A stretch of DNA of 33,113 nucleotides from an uncultured Christiangramia sp. (lineage in GTDB: Bacteria > Bacteroidota > Bacteroidia > Flavobacteriales > Flavobacteriaceae): the NCBI RefSeq assembly GCF_913046405.1, contig NZ_CAJWRQ010000020.1, forward strand, positions 1 to 33,113. The letters run 5' to 3'. The position numbers and the translations under genes are program-made. Below, piece by piece: positions 23,948 to 32,463 of this stretch (position 1 is the stretch's first letter; every line of letters begins with the position of its first letter). The notes beneath the pieces were generated by a model. That model had not been told where the DNA came from, made no database searches, and saw only the letters and a program-made list of their open reading frames with translations.

Positions 23948-26047
23948 ATGATCCAGAACCTGCTGCAAACCCCTATTGAGTATCTTAAAGGTGTTGGTCC
24001 TAACCGGGCCGACCTTTTTAAGAAGGAACTCAACATCAGCACCTATCGAGACCTCATCAATTTTTTTCCTAATCGATATATAGACAAAACAGGTTTCTAT
24101 AAGGTCGCACAATTGCAGCAAAACTCTTCGGAAGTACAAATTGTTGGCAAGATCGTCCATCTAAAGATGGTTGAACAGAAGAAAGGCAAACGGCTGGTAG
24201 CCGATTTTGTTGATGACACCGGAAGAATGGAGCTGGTCTGGTTTAGAGGCCATAAGTGGATAAGGGAAAACATCAAATTGAATACGCCTTATGTCATCTT
24301 CGGAAAAACGAATTTTTACAGTGGGATGTTCAGTATGCCACATCCGGAACTTGAACTGGTATCAGATTATAAAAGAAATCTAAGGGTAGCGATGCAACCG
24401 GTATATCCTTCTACTGAATTACTTCAGAAGAAAGGAGTTACTAATAGAGTGATCATGAAATTGATGCAGGAAGTGCTGCAACAAACCGGGATGAAATTTT
24501 CTGAAAGTCTGAATCCGGAATTGCTGGAAGAACTAAAACTTCTGGGAAAGGCGGCATCACTATTCAATATTCATTTTCCGAAGAACCAGGAATTGTTGGC
24601 AAAAGCGCAGTTCCGACTCAAATTCGAGGAGCTTTTTTATGTGCAACTGCAATTACTACGCAGAAACCTTATGCACAAACAAAAGATCAAGGGTTTCAAT
24701 TTTGACAAAGTAGGTCATATTTTCAACGACTTTTACAGCAATCATTTACCGTTCGAACTTACCAATGCTCAAAAACGTGTGGTCAAGGAAATACGAGGTG
24801 ATATGGGAAGTGGCGCCCAGATGAACAGGCTCTTACAGGGAGATGTAGGTTCCGGAAAGACCATTGTTGCCTTAATGTCCATGCTCCTTGCGCTCGATAA
24901 TAATTTCCAGGCATGTTTGATGGCTCCTACAGAAATTCTCTCTATTCAGCATTATCAGGGTTTAGTAGAACTTTGTGTAGAACTAAAATTGAATATTCGA
25001 TTGCTTACGGGATCAACTAAAACCAGGGAACGCCGGGAGATCCATGAACAACTGGAATCTGGGGAGATCCATATTCTCATTGGCACTCATGCCCTCCTTG
25101 AAGACAAAGTAAAATTTAAAAATCTTGGTCTTGCTGTGATCGATGAACAACATCGTTTTGGAGTGGCACAAAGAGCGAAGTTATGGAAGAAGAACCATAT
25201 TCCACCTCATGTTCTGGTTATGACCGCAACTCCAATTCCGCGTACTCTGGCAATGAGTCTCTATGGAGATCTGGATATTTCGGTCATTGATGAACTACCT
25301 CCGGGTCGTAAACCTATTAAAACCGTTCATCGCTATGATAGCAATCGCTTAAAGGTTTTTGCTTTTATCCGAGATGAAATTCAGAAAGGCCGGCAGGTTT
25401 ATATCGTATATCCGCTTATACAGGAATCTGAAAAAATGGATTACAAGGATCTTATGGATGGGTATGAAAGTATCGCCAGAGAATTTCCAGAGAACCAGAT
25501 CTCTATTGTTCACGGCCAGATGAAACCTGCCGATAAGGATTTTGAAATGGATCGTTTTGTCAAGGGAGAAACAGCTATTATGGTTGCCACTACCGTGATC
25601 GAAGTAGGAGTAAATGTTCCTAACGCCAGTGTGATGATCATAGAAAGTGCTGAAAGATTTGGTCTTTCGCAGTTGCACCAGTTAAGAGGACGTGTGGGGC
25701 GTGGTGCTGAACAGAGTTTTTGCATCCTTATGACGGGTCATAAACTTTCCAACGACAGTAAAACGAGATTAGAAACAATGACTTCTACCAACGATGGTTT
25801 TGAGATCGCTGAAGTTGACCTGAAGCTAAGAGGTCCTGGAGATCTTATGGGAACTCAGCAAAGCGGGGTTCTTAATTTGAAGATCGCAGATATCGTGAAG
25901 GATAATGCAATTCTGCAATCGGCCAGATTTTATGCCAACAGGTTGCTCAAAGAAGATCCAAACCTGGAGAATGAAAAAAACAGCACTGTGAAAAACGCCT
26001 ATTCACGGCTGGTCAAGAACAAAACGATCTGGAATTACATTAGCTAA
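23948..26047 (+). CDS. recG: ATP-dependent DNA helicase RecG
   Basis: This 699-residue protein remodels stalled replication forks and Holliday junctions. The N-terminal wedge/OB domain (about 60-165) begins after TPIEYLKGVGPNRADLF (8-24). SF2 motifs follow: GDVGSGKT (about 298-305), MAPTEIL (about 324-330), DEQHRFG (399-405), MTATPIPRT (about 422-430) and QLHQLRGRVGRG (about 575-586). Length and domain order are normal for the family. The 125-base divergent region to the M1 gene has a TATCTTCG (23934-23941), one base off the -7 consensus and only six bases before the ATG, so a very short leader is possible. There is no clear terminator after it; the 143-base gap to the next gene holds only a 12-base palindrome at 26070-26081. 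Confidence 0.95.
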   Translation: MIQNLLQTPIEYLKGVGPNRADLFKKELNISTYRDLINFFPNRYIDKTGFYKVAQLQQNSSEVQIVGKIVHLKMVEQKKGKRLVADFVDDTGRMELVWFRGHKWIRENIKLNTPYVIFGKTNFYSGMFSMPHPELELVSDYKRNLRVAMQPVYPSTELLQKKGVTNRVIMKLMQEVLQQTGMKFSESLNPELLEELKLLGKAASLFNIHFPKNQELLAKAQFRLKFEELFYVQLQLLRRNLMHKQKIKGFNFDKVGHIFNDFYSNHLPFELTNAQKRVVKEIRGDMGSGAQMNRLLQGDVGSGKTIVALMSMLLALDNNFQACLMAPTEILSIQHYQGLVELCVELKLNIRLLTGSTKTRERREIHEQLESGEIHILIGTHALLEDKVKFKNLGLAVIDEQHRFGVAQRAKLWKKNHIPPHVLVMTATPIPRTLAMSLYGDLDISVIDELPPGRKPIKTVHRYDSNRLKVFAFIRDEIQKGRQVYIVYPLIQESEKMDYKDLMDGYESIAREFPENQISIVHGQMKPADKDFEMDRFVKGETAIMVATTVIEVGVNVPNASVMIIESAERFGLSQLHQLRGRVGRGAEQSFCILMTGHKLSNDSKTRLETMTSTNDGFEIAEVDLKLRGPGDLMGTQQSGVLNLKIADIVKDNAILQSARFYANRLLKEDPNLENEKNSTVKNAYSRLVKNKTIWNYIS

Positions 26048-26190
26048 CCGAATCTTATTAGTTACTGACAATCAATTGATTAAATTTTAGTTATCTTTAG
26101 AAGACTTACCCCCGGCAAATTGCCTCAACCTATTCTGTACTTTAGAATGCCCCTTTATAGCTTCGGTATAACCACAAAATTCAATAAATC

Positions 26191-27096
26191 ATGGGCAGAA
26201 ATTTTAAACTTAAATGGATAATTGGAACATTATTATTCTTTCTAATTCTTAGTATGAATGCGCAGGATCAGGCGCAGGAAACTGTAGATGAACTTTACCA
26301 GGTCTATAAGAACCAGGGTGCAAAAGCTGTTTTGGAGAGCTACCAGAAGAACAATCCAAATACCGCTTACGAAGGCATGGCTGAACCCTTGAATATTCTA
26401 GCTTACAGATTGATGCAGGAAGAAAATGATCTGGAAGCCGCAAAAATATTGTTCCAGGCTCAGATCGATGAATATCCACAGGAAGCCAATCCTTATGATT
26501 CCTTTTCGGATGTTTTGCTGGAAATGGATAAAAAAGATGAAGCAGTTAAATACATAGAAAAGTCTCTTGCAATTGCTGAAAAGCATGATCATGAACAGGA
26601 TGATTTGATCATGGAAGCGGGTCTGGCTAAGATTGCTATTATTGAAAACAGGGACAAACAACTTAACTTTCTAATTGGTAACTGGAATAATGAAACCCAG
26701 GTTTACCAGAATGGTGAAGTTATGAATACGACCAATAGTTCAAACCGTATTTCGTTTGATGAAGCTGGTTCCATGCTGGTTGTGGATCATGATACAGGTG
26801 ATAGTAAGCCATGTTGTAAAAGAGTCATGGTGTACAATCCACTGGAAGATGAATTTGATGTGGTCTTTATGCGAAGAAATGCGCCTGAAGGAATTTCAAA
26901 TTCAAAGATGAAAGTAAAGGAAATGGGACCAGATCAATACCAGATCGTAGAGAGCTATCTCGATGATAGCAACCAACAGCTTAGATTTAAACACGATATT
27001 ACAAAAGAAGACGGCTTGGTTAAATGGGCAGTTTATGAAGAAACCGAAAGTGGCTGGAACAAATCCAGAACAATGAATCTTACCCGTAAAGATTAA
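26191..27096 (+). CDS. Exported TPR protein with a DUF1579-like C-terminal domain
   Basis: The protein has 301 residues. A signal peptide or anchor is at about 8-25 (ending SMNAQ). Residues about 30-150 form helix pairs of TPR type (the clearest is AKILFQAQIDEYPQEANPYDSFSDVLLEMDKKDEAVKYIEKSLAIA, which I cite by its ends at 84 and 129). From about residue 157 the sequence changes to a beta-rich domain beginning LNFLIGNWNNETQV, which resembles the DUF1579 / lipocalin-like 'xxLxGxW' opening and continues with FDEAGSMLVV and CKRVMVYNPLEDEFDVVFM. Function is unknown. It is a single gene with its own terminator. Confidence 0.68.
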   Translation: MGRNFKLKWIIGTLLFFLILSMNAQDQAQETVDELYQVYKNQGAKAVLESYQKNNPNTAYEGMAEPLNILAYRLMQEENDLEAAKILFQAQIDEYPQEANPYDSFSDVLLEMDKKDEAVKYIEKSLAIAEKHDHEQDDLIMEAGLAKIAIIENRDKQLNFLIGNWNNETQVYQNGEVMNTTNSSNRISFDEAGSMLVVDHDTGDSKPCCKRVMVYNPLEDEFDVVFMRRNAPEGISNSKMKVKEMGPDQYQIVESYLDDSNQQLRFKHDITKEDGLVKWAVYEETESGWNKSRTMNLTRKD

Positions 27097-27119
27097 AGAT
27101 TTTAAACTTTAAAACAGCG

Positions 27120-27150
27120 AAGGAGACATCAATGGTCTCCTTTGTTTTTT
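27120..27150 (+). terminator. Intrinsic terminator after the TPR protein gene
   Basis: AAGGAGAC (27120-27127) and GTCTCCTT (27135-27142) form an 8-base stem with an ATCAATG loop, followed by TGTTTTTT. It lies about 24 bases after the stop codon. Confidence 0.8.
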
Positions 27151-27199
27151 AAGGTCTACAAAATAGGATTCTAGATTATGACAAAACCATCTGTAATAC

Positions 27200-27207
27200 T
27201 ATCTTTG
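27200..27207 (+). promoter_or_regulatory. -7 box of the pheT promoter
   Basis: TATCTTTG is an exact TAnnTTTG match, 21 bases before the pheT ATG. A TTATG at about 27176-27180, 19 bases upstream, could serve as a degenerate -33 element. Confidence 0.55.
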
Positions 27208-27228
27208 CTGGCTGAAAAAGACTAATCC

Positions 27229-29661
27229 ATGAAGATTTCATACAACTGGCTAAAACAGTTTATCAAACTACCTGAAAATGCAGAGACTACCGGAGAACTT
27301 CTTACAGATCTTGGTCTGGAAGTAGAAGGTATTGATACTTTTCAAAGTGTAAAAGGAGGTATGGCCGGCGTAGTTGTTGGTCATGTTTTAAGCTGTGAAG
27401 CTCATCCAAATGCAGACAGGTTGAACCTCACCAGAATGAATCTTGGAAACGGTGAAGAAGTACAGATTGTTTGTGGCGCTCCAAATATCGCAGCAGGACA
27501 GAAAGTTCCTGTGGCGACTATTGGTACAGTACTATATGATGAGAAAGGTGAAAGCTGGGAAATCAAAAAAGGAAAAATTCGTGGTGAAGAAAGCTACGGA
27601 ATGATCTGTTCTGAAAAAGAACTTGGTTTAGGCCAGAGTCACGAAGGTATTATGGTGATGGATAATGAGCTGGTTCCCGGAACTCCGGTTGCTGAGCTTT
27701 TTGAGGTAGAGAACGACGAAGTTTTTGAAATTGGCCTTACACCTAACCGTGCAGATGCAATGAGTCACTGGGGCGTTGCCCGGGACTTGAAAGCAGGCTA
27801 CCAGCAACAGGGTAAATTTCTTGAACTCATCACCCCTTCAGTTAGTAGTTTTCATGTTGATAGCAGAAGTCTAAAGATCCAGATCAAAGTAGATGATTCT
27901 AATCTTGCTCCAAGATATTGCGGGGTAACCATTTCTGATGTAAAGGTTGGTGAATCCCCGAAATGGCTTCAGAATAGATTGAAAGCTATTGGACTTGCTC
28001 CAAAGAACAATATTGTGGATGCTACCAATTATGTAATGCATGAACTGGGACAGCCACTACACGCATTTGATGCCGGTAAGATCGCTGGTAACGAGATCAA
28101 CGTTAAGACCGTTGAGGCAGGAACTAAATTCACAACACTTGATGAAGTCGAACGCGAATTGCATGCTGAAGACCTCATGATCTGTGATGCTGAAAAACCT
28201 CTTTGTATCGCCGGAGTATTTGGCGGACATGGAAGCGGAGTGACTGAAGGTACTACGCAAATATTTCTTGAAAGCGCGTACTTTAACCCTGTAAGCGTTC
28301 GAAAAACTGCAAAGAGACATGCGATCAATACCGATGCTTCCTTTAGGTTTGAAAGAGGAATTGATATCAACTCGGTAGAATATGCTTTAAAAAGAGCTGC
28401 TCTGCTAATCAAAGAAATTTCCGGTGGTGAGATCACTAGCGATATTGATGATCTCTATTTCAAAAAGATCGACGATTTCCAGGTTTTCCTAACCTTTGAG
28501 AAGGTTAACAAACTTATTGGTGAGAATCTTGAGGAAGAAACTATAAAATCTATTCTTGCTTCTCTTGAGATCAGAGTGAATAATGTTACAGAAACCGGGA
28601 TGGGGCTTACGATCCCTTCTTATCGTGTGGATGTGCAGAGAGAGTCTGATGTGATCGAGGAGATCCTTAGAGTCTATGGTTACAATAACATCAAGTTTGG
28701 CGATAAACTAAGTTTATCTGTAGCAAACTCCTCAAAATACGAAGATTACAAGATTCAGAATCTTATCGCTCAACAGCTTATAGGACAGGGATTCTATGAA
28801 ACCATGGCCAACTCGCTAACTACGCCAGCTTATAATGACTTTAGCGATGATGCTAGAGATGAGTACCAGGTGAAAATGTTGAATCCGCTAAGTCAGGATC
28901 TTTCGGTTTTACGACAAACCATGCTTTTTTCAGGGCTGGAAGCTATTAGTTACAATCTAAACCGGAAACGAGGCAATCTTCGCATATTTGAATTCGGAAA
29001 GACCTATCATTCTTTTGTTAGTGGCAGGGAAGAAAAGAAACATCTTTCGTTGTTTATGTCTGGTAACAGAACTGCTGAGACATGGAATGCACCAAATTTC
29101 CCTGCTGGAAACTTCTTTTACCTGAAAGGGGTGATCGAATCGATTTTTCAGAAATTAGGAATTTTGAACACACTTAAAACCAAAACTGGTAAAAGCTCTG
29201 TATTTTCTGAAAGCCTTCAGATGAGTACGAAAAAATCTAAACTGGTAGACTTTGGTGTGGTTAAAAGGTCAATTCTGAAGAAATTTGATATAGATCAGGA
29301 AGTGGTTTATGCAGATTTTAACTGGGATGAAATCATAGAAGTTGCTAAACAACATCAGAATAAGTTTAGTGCTATTCCGAAGTATCCTAGCATGCGAAGA
29401 GATTTTGCTTTACTTCTTGATAATTCTGTGACTTACGATGAGATCGATCAAATCGCAAAACAAACGGAAAAGAAATTATTGAAAGATGTAAGCCTGTTTG
29501 ATGTTTACGAAGGTGAAAACCTTCCGGAAGGCAAGAAAAGTTACGCAGTTAGCTTTGTATTTCAGGATGAAAACAAAACACTTACAGACAAGCAAGTAGA
29601 TAAGATGATGAGTAAGCTTCAGTATAGATTCGAAAAGGAACTAAAAGCAGAATTACGCTAA
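27229..29661 (+). CDS. pheT: Phenylalanine-tRNA ligase beta subunit
   Basis: The protein has 810 residues, the normal length for bacterial PheT. Domains in order: EMAP-like tRNA-binding OB domain (about 40-150, CEAHPNADRLNL at 57-68), B3/4 editing domain (about 210-380, with GLAPKNNIVDATNYVM at about 255-270), B5 domain (about 405-475), the catalytic-core-like region (about 480-690) and the C-terminal FDX-ACB anticodon-binding domain (about 715-810, YPSMRRDFALL). It pairs with the alpha subunit PheS to charge tRNA-Phe; pheS is not in the window, so the two genes are unlinked here. It has its own -7 box and a strong terminator. Confidence 0.96.
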   Translation: MKISYNWLKQFIKLPENAETTGELLTDLGLEVEGIDTFQSVKGGMAGVVVGHVLSCEAHPNADRLNLTRMNLGNGEEVQIVCGAPNIAAGQKVPVATIGTVLYDEKGESWEIKKGKIRGEESYGMICSEKELGLGQSHEGIMVMDNELVPGTPVAELFEVENDEVFEIGLTPNRADAMSHWGVARDLKAGYQQQGKFLELITPSVSSFHVDSRSLKIQIKVDDSNLAPRYCGVTISDVKVGESPKWLQNRLKAIGLAPKNNIVDATNYVMHELGQPLHAFDAGKIAGNEINVKTVEAGTKFTTLDEVERELHAEDLMICDAEKPLCIAGVFGGHGSGVTEGTTQIFLESAYFNPVSVRKTAKRHAINTDASFRFERGIDINSVEYALKRAALLIKEISGGEITSDIDDLYFKKIDDFQVFLTFEKVNKLIGENLEEETIKSILASLEIRVNNVTETGMGLTIPSYRVDVQRESDVIEEILRVYGYNNIKFGDKLSLSVANSSKYEDYKIQNLIAQQLIGQGFYETMANSLTTPAYNDFSDDARDEYQVKMLNPLSQDLSVLRQTMLFSGLEAISYNLNRKRGNLRIFEFGKTYHSFVSGREEKKHLSLFMSGNRTAETWNAPNFPAGNFFYLKGVIESIFQKLGILNTLKTKTGKSSVFSESLQMSTKKSKLVDFGVVKRSILKKFDIDQEVVYADFNWDEIIEVAKQHQNKFSAIPKYPSMRRDFALLLDNSVTYDEIDQIAKQTEKKLLKDVSLFDVYEGENLPEGKKSYAVSFVFQDENKTLTDKQVDKMMSKLQYRFEKELKAELR

Positions 29662-29684
29662 TATTCGCTATGTAGTATCAAAAT

Positions 29685-29715
29685 AAAAAAACCGTACATC
29701 GAGTACGGTTTTTTT
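29685..29715. terminator. Bidirectional terminator between pheT and the DUF4136 gene
   Basis: ACCGTAC (29691-29697) and GTACGGT (29703-29709) form a 7-base stem with an ATCGA loop. It is extended by A-runs and T-runs on either side so that it can act on both strands. Confidence 0.88.
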
Positions 29716-29735
29716 ATTTCAGATCATTTTTCAAA

Positions 29736-30314
29736 TTACAGATCTTTAAAGATCTCATCAACATATTCACGAATCTCACGATCCATTCTCTTAGTCTCAA
29801 TAGTCTCTTCGGAAGTTCCTCTCCATAAGATCTCGTTCGTTCTTCGATCTATAAGGTCAATAACAATCGAGCGCTCACGATATGGCACCTGCTTCACTCT
29901 GGATCCGCTAATTCTTTGAATTGTAAAATAGTTTTCATACAGGTAATCTTCGTAATAGGATCCGATGAAGAAGCCCGGCTTGTAATATGGGTAATTCGTG
30001 TAAACAGGATTTGCATTTACGGCTACCTTTTCATCGAACATCGGGTGAACATACACAAGAACATCAGGTTGTAGCTTATCAAGACTAAAACCTTCTTCTT
30101 TCATGTTCGCATTGATGGTCGCCACGATCGTTGAATTGATCGCCTTATTATCCAGTTTGCGATTCAGGATGGTATCCTTATTCGCCAAGAAGGCATAAGT
30201 GTCATAAGATTTTAATTGTTTTAGATCGTCTTTTGCCGTTGGAGCACTACTTCCACAAGAAGCTAGGGTTAGTGCCACAATGCTTATAACGAGAAATGTT
30301 TTCAAATTTTTCAT
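29736..30314 (-). CDS. DUF4136 family lipoprotein
   Basis: The protein has 192 residues with a lipoprotein signal ending at C20 (LASCGS). The mature part follows the DUF4136 layout: SYDTYAFL (about 36-43), a helix INSTIVATINANMKEEGF (about 59-76), PDVLVYVHPMF (about 83-93), an aromatic-rich middle (YTNYPYYKPGFFIGSYYEDY, about 104-123) and the final VIDLIDRRTNEILWRGTSEE (about 150-169). The fold is shared by envelope lipoproteins of unknown role in Bacteroidota and Proteobacteria. It is a lone gene facing pheT, and upstream it is isolated from the fasciclin gene by a terminator. Confidence 0.83.
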   Translation of the reverse strand: MKNLKTFLVISIVALTLASCGSSAPTAKDDLKQLKSYDTYAFLANKDTILNRKLDNKAINSTIVATINANMKEEGFSLDKLQPDVLVYVHPMFDEKVAVNANPVYTNYPYYKPGFFIGSYYEDYLYENYFTIQRISGSRVKQVPYRERSIVIDLIDRRTNEILWRGTSEETIETKRMDREIREYVDEIFKDL

Positions 30315-30395
30315 AGCTTTTTTTTATAATTCTGAAAGTAAACGGAAAGAACAGAATAGTAAAATTACAGACCCGGTTTGACTTTTATTTAACTG

Positions 30396-30422
30396 AAAAA
30401 AGCGGCTAATAGCCGCTTTTTT
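30396..30422 (-). terminator. Intrinsic terminator of the fasciclin gene
   Basis: AGCGGCT (30401-30407) and AGCCGCT (30411-30417) form a 7-base stem around AAT, with A-run and T-run extensions. It lies about 22 bases after the fasciclin stop on the minus strand. Confidence 0.85.
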
Positions 30423-30443
30423 CACAATTTCAGATATTCTGAA

Positions 30444-31004
30444 TTATTTTGTTGGTAAAAGAACTGTATCAATTACGTGGATCACTCCGTTTGATTGATT
30501 TACATCTGCAATAGTTACAGTAGCTACATTTCCAGCAGCATCTTTAACCTTTACATTCTTACCATCCATCATAGCAGTGATATCTGCACCACTTACAGTT
30601 TTGAAAGTTGCTTTTCCGTTTCCTTTTTTGATAGCATTTACGATGTCTGCAGCTTTAAAGTCTCCTGCAAGTACATGGTACGTTAAAACTGACTGTAATT
30701 TACTTTTGTTTTCTTCTTTTAGCAAAGTCTCTACTATTCCTTCAGGAAGTGCTTCAAAAGCCTTGTTTGTAGGAGCAAATACTGTAAATGGCCCATCACT
30801 GCTCAATACCTCTACCAGTTCAGCAGCCTTTACCGCAGCAACCAGAGTTGTATGATCTTTACTATTGACCGCATTCTCTACGATATTTTTTGTTGGGTAC
30901 ATTTCAGCTCCTCCAACCATTTTAGTGTCCTTTGAATTTTGAGCAATACCGCTAGTCGCGATGAATAAAAAACTTAGTAAACTTAGTAATTGTAACTTTT
31001 TCAT
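30444..31004 (-). CDS. Secreted fasciclin (FAS1) domain protein
   Basis: The protein has 186 residues with a signal peptide (about 1-22, ending GIAQ) and one FAS1 domain covering about 38-185. The H1-like box GPFTVFAPTNKAFEAL (71-86), the YHVLAG segment (about 109-114) and the H2-like end NGVIHVIDTVLLP (about 172-184) are all there. FAS1 domains mediate adhesion or matrix contacts. In marine Bacteroidota, small one-domain secreted copies are frequent and of unknown ligand. The 186-base upstream region shared with the divergent plus-strand gene shows no clear TAnnTTTG box on the minus strand. Confidence 0.92.
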   Translation of the reverse strand: MKKLQLLSLLSFLFIATSGIAQNSKDTKMVGGAEMYPTKNIVENAVNSKDHTTLVAAVKAAELVEVLSSDGPFTVFAPTNKAFEALPEGIVETLLKEENKSKLQSVLTYHVLAGDFKAADIVNAIKKGNGKATFKTVSGADITAMMDGKNVKVKDAAGNVATVTIADVNQSNGVIHVIDTVLLPTK

Positions 31005-31190
31005 AATTATTTGTTTTGATTATGTATCTAAGTTACGCGTAGGCTGCTTCAACGGTTTTTAAATTGAAGGCAATTGGGATTCTTTTAACAAGATAGAACA
31101 TCTCCTAAAGTTTTGATTATTAGCACAAAAAATATAGTAAGTCGTTGTTAGTCTTGAGCTTAATAATTAATTTAGTACAGCTTAAAGACT

Positions 31191-31919
31191 ATGAACATGA
31201 AGTTGAAAATATCCCGCACGAATCTACAGCATCAATTAAATAAAACACGGAGTAAACGTATCGATGAGCAGTTGATCATGGATGAGGTTCGCGAGATCCT
31301 GATCCAGGACAACCTCCGGGAAGAAACTATTCAGAAAAATCTTCAGGAAATACAAGAGGAATCGAATGATCTTAATTTCGATTTGTTGGAATCAAACCGA
31401 ATTTATCATAAAGATGATATCTATAAGTTATGTGTGATTTACAGACTTAGGTTCCTGGATTCCGGACTGTTTAAATCTGAAATTCCTTACGAAGCGATTA
31501 CCAGGATCAAAAGTCTGGAGAATGAACATGACACTACTTTAAAAGGTTTTAAGATCATAGCTCCTTCTAAGTTGTTTAAGCTGAAGAATGCTGATGATCC
31601 ACTATTATTTGCTCCAATGGGGAATGATTATTATTACCTCATCCATAAATGGGGAAATGATCTCCATCCTTTAAGAAGAATGATCATGTGGCCCTTTAAA
31701 ACTCTTGAGAATTTTCTTGCGCTATTACTTATCACCAGCTTTCTTACCGCTCTTTTGGTTCCCGATGGTTTATTTAGTCCGCAGCAATCCACTACTCAGT
31801 TTTTTATGATATTCTTTTTTATCTTCAAATGGTTTGCCGGGATCTCTATATTTTATGGCTTCAAAATGGGGAAAAACTTTAGTACAGAAATTTGGGACAG
31901 TAAATATTTCAACGCTTAA
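31191..31919 (+). CDS. Uncharacterised protein with two C-terminal membrane helices
   Basis: I do not recognise a family. The protein has 242 residues. Residues 1-70 are charged and helical, rich in E, Q, K and R with possible coiled coil (about 25-60). Residues 75-165 look like a small alpha/beta domain (KLCVIYRLRFLDSGLF, 79-94; FKIIAPSKLFKL, 120-131; GNDYYYLIHKWG, 144-155). Two hydrophobic helices follow at about 172-190 and 203-223, and the C-terminus is short and polar. This layout suggests a cytoplasmic domain tethered to the inner membrane. Two possible starts (31191 and 31197) lie close together. It is divergent from the fasciclin gene. Confidence 0.7.
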   Translation: MNMKLKISRTNLQHQLNKTRSKRIDEQLIMDEVREILIQDNLREETIQKNLQEIQEESNDLNFDLLESNRIYHKDDIYKLCVIYRLRFLDSGLFKSEIPYEAITRIKSLENEHDTTLKGFKIIAPSKLFKLKNADDPLLFAPMGNDYYYLIHKWGNDLHPLRRMIMWPFKTLENFLALLLITSFLTALLVPDGLFSPQQSTTQFFMIFFFIFKWFAGISIFYGFKMGKNFSTEIWDSKYFNA

Positions 31920-31985
31920 TTAAATTTTGATTAAGTAGCTGAATACTTCGATATATTCGTATTTTGTAATCTTATCTTGTAAAAT

Positions 31986-32228
31986 ATGAGTACTTCAGAA
32001 GAATATAAAAGAGTTTATACCGGACCAGAAACCAATGTGCAATATTTGCAGGAACTTTTTGGCGAAAGCAATATCCATTCGAGGATAAGAAACGATGTGG
32101 AGTCGGCCAGACTTGCTGGTTTTGGTTCCACCCACGGGATGGTATTATTATTCGTTTTTGAAAAAGATTTTGACGAAGCTTTGAAGATCGCTAAGTCTAC
32201 ATTCCCAAATGACTTCGATAATGAATAA
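31986..32228 (+). CDS. DUF2007 family protein (putative signal-transducing)
   Basis: This is a small protein of 80 residues with the DUF2007 pattern: YKRVYTGPETNVQYLQELF (7-25), an alpha helix leading into SNIHSRIRN (28-36), the glycine-rich middle, VLLFVFEKDF (53-62) and the final helix EALKIAKSTF. The fold is a ferredoxin-like small domain, similar to the GlnB-like group, with no known ligand. It starts 66 bases after the membrane-protein gene, and its stop codon lies inside the start of the next gene. Confidence 0.78.
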   Translation: MSTSEEYKRVYTGPETNVQYLQELFGESNIHSRIRNDVESARLAGFGSTHGMVLLFVFEKDFDEALKIAKSTFPNDFDNE

Positions 32229-32418
32229 TGAACTTGAAGAAAGACCTCAACGTAACAAATGGAATCTTATCCTTGGGATTGTTTTTGTTTGCTACGGAAG
32301 CTTTAGACTCTATCAAAAACTAACTGCGATAGAAACCGATAATTTCGGAACTGCGATCGCCGCGGGATTTATTCTCTTCGGGATTTACGATCTTTATAAA
32401 TACTATAAAGGCGTTTAA
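32221..32418 (+). CDS. Small two-helix membrane protein
   Basis: This is a small protein of 65 residues from the ATG at 32221 (an in-frame ATG at 32209 would add four residues). It has two membrane helices (about 15-31 and 42-57 from this start) with short charged ends (EERPQRNK before the first, YKYYKG at the C-terminus). The 32221 start overlaps the DUF2007 stop by eight bases (ATGAATAA), the usual way of coupling two genes, whereas the upstream one overlaps by 20. The function is unknown. It is followed directly by a strong terminator. Confidence 0.65.
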   Translation: MNNELEERPQRNKWNLILGIVFVCYGSFRLYQKLTAIETDNFGTAIAAGFILFGIYDLYKYYKGV

Positions 32419-32419
32419 A

Positions 32420-32447
32420 AAAAAGACCGGCAATTGCCGGTCTTTTT
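32420..32447. terminator. Bidirectional terminator between the small membrane protein and fabH
   Basis: GACCGGC (32425-32431) and GCCGGTC (32436-32442) with an AATT loop form a perfect palindrome, flanked by an A-run and a T-run. It begins right after the plus-strand stop codon and lies about 16 bases after the fabH stop on the minus strand. Confidence 0.9.
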
Positions 32448-32463
32448 AAATTCAATTTTTTCA

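Noticed and set aside
26070-26081. 12-base palindrome AATCAATTGATT after recG as terminator or operator
   Set aside because: It is AT-only in effect, has no loop or T-run, and such palindromes are expected by chance in AT-rich spacers.
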